Source: an uncultured Mucilaginibacter sp.
GTDB taxonomy: Bacteria > Bacteroidota > Bacteroidia > Sphingobacteriales > Sphingobacteriaceae
Direction: 5' to 3'
Assembly: GCA_903864275.1 (NCBI GenBank)
Contig: CAIPFE010000016.1
Span: 20,580-84,579, forward strand
Length of the DNA stretch: 64,000 nucleotides
Positions 58,654 through 64,000 of this stretch are shown here, piece by piece. The translations under genes were made by a program, and so were the position numbers. The notes under the pieces were generated by a model. The model worked only from the letters and a program-made list of their open reading frames with translations. It had not been told where the DNA came from and did not search any database. Position 1 is the first letter of the stretch. The number at the start of each line of letters is the position of its first letter.

Positions 58654-59883
58654 ATGTCAAAAATTAAAGTAGAAAATCCGGTAGTTGAACTGGATGGCGA
58701 TGAAATGACCCGTATTATCTGGAAATTTATCAAAGACAAATTAATATTCCCGTACCTGGACCTTGATATTAAATATTATGACCTTGGTATTGAGTATCGC
58801 GACGAAACCAACGACCAGGTAACAATTGATGCTGCAAATGCCATAAAAAAATATGGTGTCGGAATTAAATGCGCCACAATTACACCTGACGAGGCGCGCG
58901 TTAAGGAGTTTAATTTAAAACAAATGTGGAAATCGCCAAACGGCACTATCCGTAATATACTGGATGGCACCGTTTTCCGTGAGCCGATCGTAATGGCAAA
59001 TATTCCGCGGTTGGTACCAAACTGGACTGCACCGATCTGTATCGGCCGTCATGCCTTCGGCGACCAGTACAAGGCGACAGATTTTGTGACAAAAGGAAAA
59101 GGAAAGCTGACCATCACTTTTACACCGGACGATGGCGGAAAAGAACAATCGTTTGAAGTTTTTAATTTTAAAGGCGATGGGGTCGCGCTTGCTATGTATA
59201 ATACGGATGAGTCTATTATGGGTTTTGCCCGTGCCTGTTTTAACCAGGCGTTGTTGAAAAAATGGCCTTTATATCTTTCTACTAAAAACACTATCCTTAA
59301 AAAATACGATGGCCGTTTTAAAGATATTTTCCAGGAAATTTACGAGCAGGAATTTAAACTGGATTTTGAAGCCAACCAGCTAACTTACGAGCACCGCTTA
59401 ATTGACGACATGGTAGCCTCTGCTTTAAAATGGCATGGTAATTTTGTTTGGGCCTGTAAAAATTATGATGGCGATGTGCAGTCGGATACAGTAGCGCAGG
59501 GATTTGGTTCATTAGGTTTGATGACCTCCGTTTTGGTTACACCTGATGGAACCGTTATGGAAGCCGAAGCGGCCCACGGTACCGTGACGCGCCACTATCG
59601 CGATCACCAGGCAGGCAAACCTACTTCAACCAACCCCATCGCATCAATATTTGCATGGACAAGGGGCTTGGAATTCCGTGGTTTATTGGATAGTAACCAT
59701 GAACTGATCAAATTCTGCAAAACACTGGAAGAAGTTTGCGTTGAAACCGTTGAAAGCGGAAAAATGACAAAAGATTTGGCCATTACTATAAAACCAAAGG
59801 TGGAGCATGGCACAGATTATTTATATACCGAGGAATTTTTGGCGGCTATTGATGAGAATCTGAAGAAGAAGCTGGGCAAATAG
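58654..59883 (+). CDS. icd: NADP-dependent isocitrate dehydrogenase
   Basis: [73 protein letters not shown]. Confidence 0.95.
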   Translation: MSKIKVENPVVELDGDEMTRIIWKFIKDKLIFPYLDLDIKYYDLGIEYRDETNDQVTIDAANAIKKYGVGIKCATITPDEARVKEFNLKQMWKSPNGTIRNILDGTVFREPIVMANIPRLVPNWTAPICIGRHAFGDQYKATDFVTKGKGKLTITFTPDDGGKEQSFEVFNFKGDGVALAMYNTDESIMGFARACFNQALLKKWPLYLSTKNTILKKYDGRFKDIFQEIYEQEFKLDFEANQLTYEHRLIDDMVASALKWHGNFVWACKNYDGDVQSDTVAQGFGSLGLMTSVLVTPDGTVMEAEAAHGTVTRHYRDHQAGKPTSTNPIASIFAWTRGLEFRGLLDSNHELIKFCKTLEEVCVETVESGKMTKDLAITIKPKVEHGTDYLYTEEFLAAIDENLKKKLGK

Positions 59884-59907
59884 TAGTTCCTGTTTGACAT
59901 AAAATAA

Positions 59908-59933
59908 AAGTCCGTGTTTTGTTACGCGGACTT
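59908..59933 (+). terminator. Hairpin downstream of icd (possible terminator, no strong U tract)
   Basis: AAGTCCGTG...CGCGGACTT. Confidence 0.4.
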
Positions 59934-59966
59934 AATAAGACCTTTCATAATAAAATCATAGAATTT

Positions 59967-60257
59967 ATGCTTGATCTTAATAAAGTAAGGGGTATATTGA
60001 CCGGTCTTAAACCCCAATTAGTAAAGAAGTATCCCATTGCGTCAATTGGTTTATTCGGCCCCATTGTTCGTGGTGATTTTAACTTTAACAGTAATATCGA
60101 CATTATAGTGGAGTTTTCGAGGCCGATAGGTATTCAACTGGTATCATTAACTGATGAACTTGAAGATGAATTGGACTGGAAAGTTGACTTGGTATCGCGA
60201 GCCGTTATTAAGCCAAAATATTTAGCGGACATCGAGTCTGAAATAATTTATATCTGA
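59967..60257 (+). CDS. Orphan MNT-type nucleotidyltransferase fold protein with altered catalytic motif
   Basis: IGLFGPIVRGDFNFNSNIDIIVEFSRPIG aligns to LFGSxARGxxxxxSDIDLLVEF. Confidence 0.85.
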   Translation: MLDLNKVRGILTGLKPQLVKKYPIASIGLFGPIVRGDFNFNSNIDIIVEFSRPIGIQLVSLTDELEDELDWKVDLVSRAVIKPKYLADIESEIIYI

Positions 60258-60330
60258 ACTTTAGAAAGTTTTCCAAATCCTTATTTCAGAAATCAACAAA
60301 ATATCACAAAATAAATTTTAAACGTAAACC

Positions 60331-61308
60331 ATGCTCCCATTATACCCGCTAAAATTCAAAACCATCTATAAAGACAAAATATGGGGCGGTCAAAAGATCA
60401 AAACCTATTTGCACAAGGATTTTGGCAGCCTGCCCAATTGCGGCGAGACCTGGGAAATATCAGGTGTTAAATCGGCTGTTTCGGTTGTTGCCAACGGTGA
60501 ACTGGAGGGGGAGTCGCTGGCAGACCTACTGGAAAAATACCTGGGTGATTTGGTTGGCGAAAAAGTATATGAACAATTTGGAAACATCTTTCCGCTACTA
60601 ATAAAATTTATTGATGCTAACGAGGACCTGTCTATCCAGGTACATCCTGATGATGAACTGGCAGAAAAGCGCCACAATTCATTTGGCAAAACCGAAATGT
60701 GGTATATTATCGAAGCCGATCCCGGCTCAACATTGATTTCAGGGTTTAATAAGGACCTTACAGAAAAGCAATATCTTGATAAATTCAACAGCGGCCATTT
60801 AACTGAAATTTTGAACAAAGAGGAAGCGAAGGCCGGTGACGTTTTCTTTTTACCGGCGGGCCGGGTGCATACCATCGGGAAAGGCCTGCTGATTGCCGAG
60901 ATACAGCAAACATCCGACATCACCTACCGTATTTATGATTTCGACCGTGTTGATGATAAAGGCAACAAACGCGAACTGCATACTGAAGAAGCCCTTGCAG
61001 CCATTGATTATAAACATTACCCTGATTATAAAACCAAATACCAGTCCGAAAAGGATAAAGCGGTTGAACTGGTAAGCTGCCCATACTTTACCACCAATTT
61101 ACTTGATTTTACAAAAAGTACCTCAAGGGATTACGCCAACCTTGATTCGTTTGTGATATATGTATGTATTGAAGGGGAATTTGCAGTTAAATATAACGGC
61201 ACTGCTTACCCGGTAAAAATGGGTGATTGCGTACTGTTGCCCAAAAGTATCGATAAAGTTCAGCTGGAAACAACATCGGGGTTTAAAATTTTGGAAAGCT
61301 TTGTTTAG
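60331..61308 (+). CDS. manA: Mannose-6-phosphate isomerase (class I)
   Basis: YPLKFKTIYKDKIWGGQKIKTYL; LLIKFIDANEDLSIQVHPDDELA; GKTEMWYII. Confidence 0.93.
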   Translation: MLPLYPLKFKTIYKDKIWGGQKIKTYLHKDFGSLPNCGETWEISGVKSAVSVVANGELEGESLADLLEKYLGDLVGEKVYEQFGNIFPLLIKFIDANEDLSIQVHPDDELAEKRHNSFGKTEMWYIIEADPGSTLISGFNKDLTEKQYLDKFNSGHLTEILNKEEAKAGDVFFLPAGRVHTIGKGLLIAEIQQTSDITYRIYDFDRVDDKGNKRELHTEEALAAIDYKHYPDYKTKYQSEKDKAVELVSCPYFTTNLLDFTKSTSRDYANLDSFVIYVCIEGEFAVKYNGTAYPVKMGDCVLLPKSIDKVQLETTSGFKILESFV

Positions 61309-61400
61309 AGATTAGAGACTGGAGATTAAGGCTTATTGGAAACTGGAGGTAAGGGATTAGATAAAAGAGCCGTTCTAAAACTAACCTCTAATCTCTAAAC
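61303..61400. repeat. 15-bp inverted repeat containing both convergent stop codons, part of heptad arrays
   Basis: GTTTAGAGATTAGAG (61303..61317) / CTCTAATCTCTAAAC (61386..61400). Confidence 0.92.
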
Positions 61401-62876
61401 TAATCTTATAGTAAACTTCGTTCCCACATCAACAGTACTGTCTATTTTAATGGTGCCGCCAAGCGACTCTACCTGGTTGCGGGTAATAAATAGCCCTATG
61501 CCTTTTGCATCAGGGTTTTGGTGGAACGTTTTATACATGCCGAAAACTTTATCGCCATAACGCGCCATATCAATACCAATACCATTATCCTCAAATATCA
61601 TATAGATATGGTTGTGATCTTTAACTGTCCGGCAGGTGATTACCGGCTGCCTGTCCATGTGCCGGTATTTTAATGAATTTGTAAGCAAGTTTTGTATAAT
61701 ACTTTCAAGGTAAGCGGGAATGTAGTTTATTACCGGGCATTTGCTAAAATCATATTCAATTTTAGCATCAGTACTTTCTATATTGCTTTGCAAAGCTGAT
61801 ACAACATTTTTAAAGACCTCTTCAAATTCCAGCGTTTTCCTTTCCCTGTCAATCTCTGTATGTATTTTTACTATTTCATTCAGGTGCTCTATAGTAGTGA
61901 TCAGGCTGCCGCTTATGGATTTTATATGCGCAAACACTTCGGCCTTGTCTTCGTCGGTTTCGCTTTCTTCGAATAAATTGACCATGAATTGCAAATTGCC
62001 CGTGTTTGAGCGCAGGTTGTGGGAAACAATATAAGCGAAATTCTGGAGGCGCTTATTTTGATCGTTCAATAAGGTAATAGACGATTGTAAAGCAAGTCCC
62101 TTCTTTTTTATGTTGTCAATATCCTGGAATATGCCTCTTATTTTTATGCATTTGCCGTAATCGTCAATAATGGGTACGCCCTTTGCCCTAACCCAGATCA
62201 AATTGTTTTTGGCCGTTCTGAACAGCAATTCCATATCATAGGGCTTACAGAATTTGATGGCATTATCTATAGCTTCGTTTAATACAGGGCGGTATTGAGG
62301 TTCAAAAAAGCTGATGGCTTCTTCAAGGCTCAATTTGACCTGGTCCGTTAACTCATAAATATCGAAGGCTTCTTTTGATAATGATAAGCTCATAGTCGGC
62401 ACATCGATCTCGAACCCGCTTACTTTGGCTATTGAACCGGTCTCATTGAAGAAAGAATCATTTCGGGCTGAACGTAAAGCTAAAAGCTTTGCCTGGTTAA
62501 TATTAATTAACGAGCCTGTAAACTTGGGGCCGTTGCCATTTTCCCACTTTTTAGTAGTGCTCTCAAACCACTGGTAACCGGTAGCTTTAGTTAAAAGCCT
62601 GACATGAACTGTATTGGTATTATCTTCGTTGCGGGTATTAATAGCCTTTAAAAATGACGGCTTATCGTGATAATAAAGCAGGTGCTCAAGAAAGTAATTG
62701 TAGGAGCATTCGATTTCCCCGGGCTTATAACCCAAAATGGAATAAAACCCAGCCGACCATTTAACATCTTTCGTGGTAATGTCAAACTCCCATACCCCCA
62801 CATTTATATGATCAATTATTTGAGCAAGATGGGATGCATCGTCACCATTAAAATTGTTCCCTTCTAAAATACTCAT
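61395..62876 (-). CDS. PAS domain-containing sensor histidine kinase
   Basis: PAS segments (GVWEFDITTKDVKWSAGFYSILGYKPGEIE); AYIVSHNLRSNTGNLQF H-box; FEDNGIGIDMARYGDKVFGMYKTFH; GIGLFITRNQVESLGG. Confidence 0.95.
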   Translation of the reverse strand: MSILEGNNFNGDDASHLAQIIDHINVGVWEFDITTKDVKWSAGFYSILGYKPGEIECSYNYFLEHLLYYHDKPSFLKAINTRNEDNTNTVHVRLLTKATGYQWFESTTKKWENGNGPKFTGSLININQAKLLALRSARNDSFFNETGSIAKVSGFEIDVPTMSLSLSKEAFDIYELTDQVKLSLEEAISFFEPQYRPVLNEAIDNAIKFCKPYDMELLFRTAKNNLIWVRAKGVPIIDDYGKCIKIRGIFQDIDNIKKKGLALQSSITLLNDQNKRLQNFAYIVSHNLRSNTGNLQFMVNLFEESETDEDKAEVFAHIKSISGSLITTIEHLNEIVKIHTEIDRERKTLEFEEVFKNVVSALQSNIESTDAKIEYDFSKCPVINYIPAYLESIIQNLLTNSLKYRHMDRQPVITCRTVKDHNHIYMIFEDNGIGIDMARYGDKVFGMYKTFHQNPDAKGIGLFITRNQVESLGGTIKIDSTVDVGTKFTIRLV

Positions 62877-63063
62877 ACGGATAGACAGATCATAAAATTA
62901 GTTTAATCAAAGTTCCAGCATCGTATAGAAAAATTGTGCCAAAAATAAATATCCCAAAAACATCAGTGATATTTATTAAAAAATCCGATAAAAATAGTTG
63001 AAATTTATTTAATATCTGATGAAATAAGGAGGCATAATATACGGTAAAAAATTAGATTTATTT

Positions 63064-63753
63064 TTACGGGAGATCGACTTTTTTTGTTAATTCTTTTAAT
63101 GCATCCGATGCTATCCATTTTGCCGGTTTGCTTTCCTGGAGCGAAATACGGTAAGCTATTTCAATCGCTTCAATTTTCAGGATTTGGTTTCTTTTACCAA
63201 TTTGCCGAAGCGCCCAATTTATAGCCTTTTTAACAAAATTCCTGTTGTCCCATGCCTCACGCTCAATAATTTGCAAGAAATTTATAAAGGTTTTATCGTC
63301 GGCAGTTTTATTATGAATGGAATATTCAGCCATTAATACAAAGCCGGCCCGTTTAATAAACGCTTGATTATCGCTGCTGAATGCTAATGCTTTTTCAATT
63401 GCAAATGGCGTACGATCAAATAAATTGCCGCAAACCTGGTCGCAAATGTCCCACGAGTTAAAATCATTAACCCAGTCGTTAATTTGTTTCGAAGTGACCA
63501 TCAACGGATCATCAATCATCGAAGCAAGTATCCGGGCTTCGTGCAAACCTGTGTCCCAAAGGTCGAGGGCAAGCGCATGATCTTTTTTTAGGTCCCTCGC
63601 TAGCTTCCTCAATTCGGGGATTGGAATACCCAACGCCTTAGTATTTTCGATCGCAAAGCGTTTCATACCTTCCAGGTAAGCCGGGTTGGCCTTTTGCTTC
63701 AATAGCGCGATAACCTCGTCAATATTCATAAACCCGTTTAGCCCCTCTTTCAA
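63064..63753 (-). CDS. DNA alkylation repair protein (AlkD-like HEAT-repeat)
   Basis: RFAIENTKALGIPIPELRKLARDLKKDHALALDLWDTGLHEARILASMIDDP...FNSWDICDQVC; start may be 63729. Confidence 0.92.
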   Translation of the reverse strand: MKEGLNGFMNIDEVIALLKQKANPAYLEGMKRFAIENTKALGIPIPELRKLARDLKKDHALALDLWDTGLHEARILASMIDDPLMVTSKQINDWVNDFNSWDICDQVCGNLFDRTPFAIEKALAFSSDNQAFIKRAGFVLMAEYSIHNKTADDKTFINFLQIIEREAWDNRNFVKKAINWALRQIGKRNQILKIEAIEIAYRISLQESKPAKWIASDALKELTKKVDLP

Positions 63754-64000
63754 ATTGTGAAGCGCTCATGAGCGCCTTTAAAAGGATAAGTAAAAATATG
63801 AAAATAAGTTCGCGACCAGGGTCTTTTCTATCAGTAAGGGAGGCTTAGCAGTTTTCCTTCTAATTAGGGTCTGCTGAATAACCTAAACCATTTTGAAATA
63901 CAGGTAGTTGTAGCGAACTTGTGGGGATCAAGTGCAAGGAAATATGCAAAAGGCATCAAAAAGGCGTGCATCGGCGCCGAATTTCGTCAGCCCGTCGCAG

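Noticed and set aside
1-64000. tRNA, rRNA, tmRNA or prophage modules
   Set aside because: No cloverleaf or rRNA-like sequence, integrase, or phage structural genes recognised by eye; a tRNAscan-SE/Rfam run would be decisive.

Overview
This 64 kb window is chromosomal DNA from a Bacteroidota organism. Protein style, TAnnTTTG-type promoters and repeat families suggest Sphingobacteriaceae, possibly Mucilaginibacter/Pedobacter-like (inference). It holds about 50 credible protein genes and no rRNA, tRNA or CRISPR array that I could recognise. Mostly housekeeping genes are present: clpC, ettA, an interrupted sdhC-A-[2 genes]-B operon, a Do-family protease, dapF, a PfkB kinase, pruA, icd, manA and a histidine kinase. 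The accessory content includes: a type I restriction-modification locus (hsdR - DUF1016/PDDEXK nuclease - hsdM - hsdS with an extra C-terminal domain); a HigBA toxin-antitoxin pair; a DUF6934-like/small-protein pair; an orphan nucleotidyltransferase with degraded catalytic residues; an OMP-esterase-esterase-OMP cluster; two large TPR paralogs; and an ATP-grasp/alpha-E/transglutaminase cluster. The two strongest unexplained signals are these. (1) Five covarying palindromes (core ACGCA-N-TGCGT) sit in frame inside the DUF1016 gene of the restriction locus. (2) Many gene 3' ends carry short-period (mostly 7-nt) degenerate tandem arrays. These often begin exactly at the stop codon with units of the form TGA/TAG+N4, and are often mirrored as inverted halves. 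Because 7 is not a multiple of 3, such arrays place stops in all three frames. One array has been read through into the C-terminus of the ATP-grasp protein. A ~525 bp foldback/MITE-like element and several other interspersed palindromic repeats are also present.
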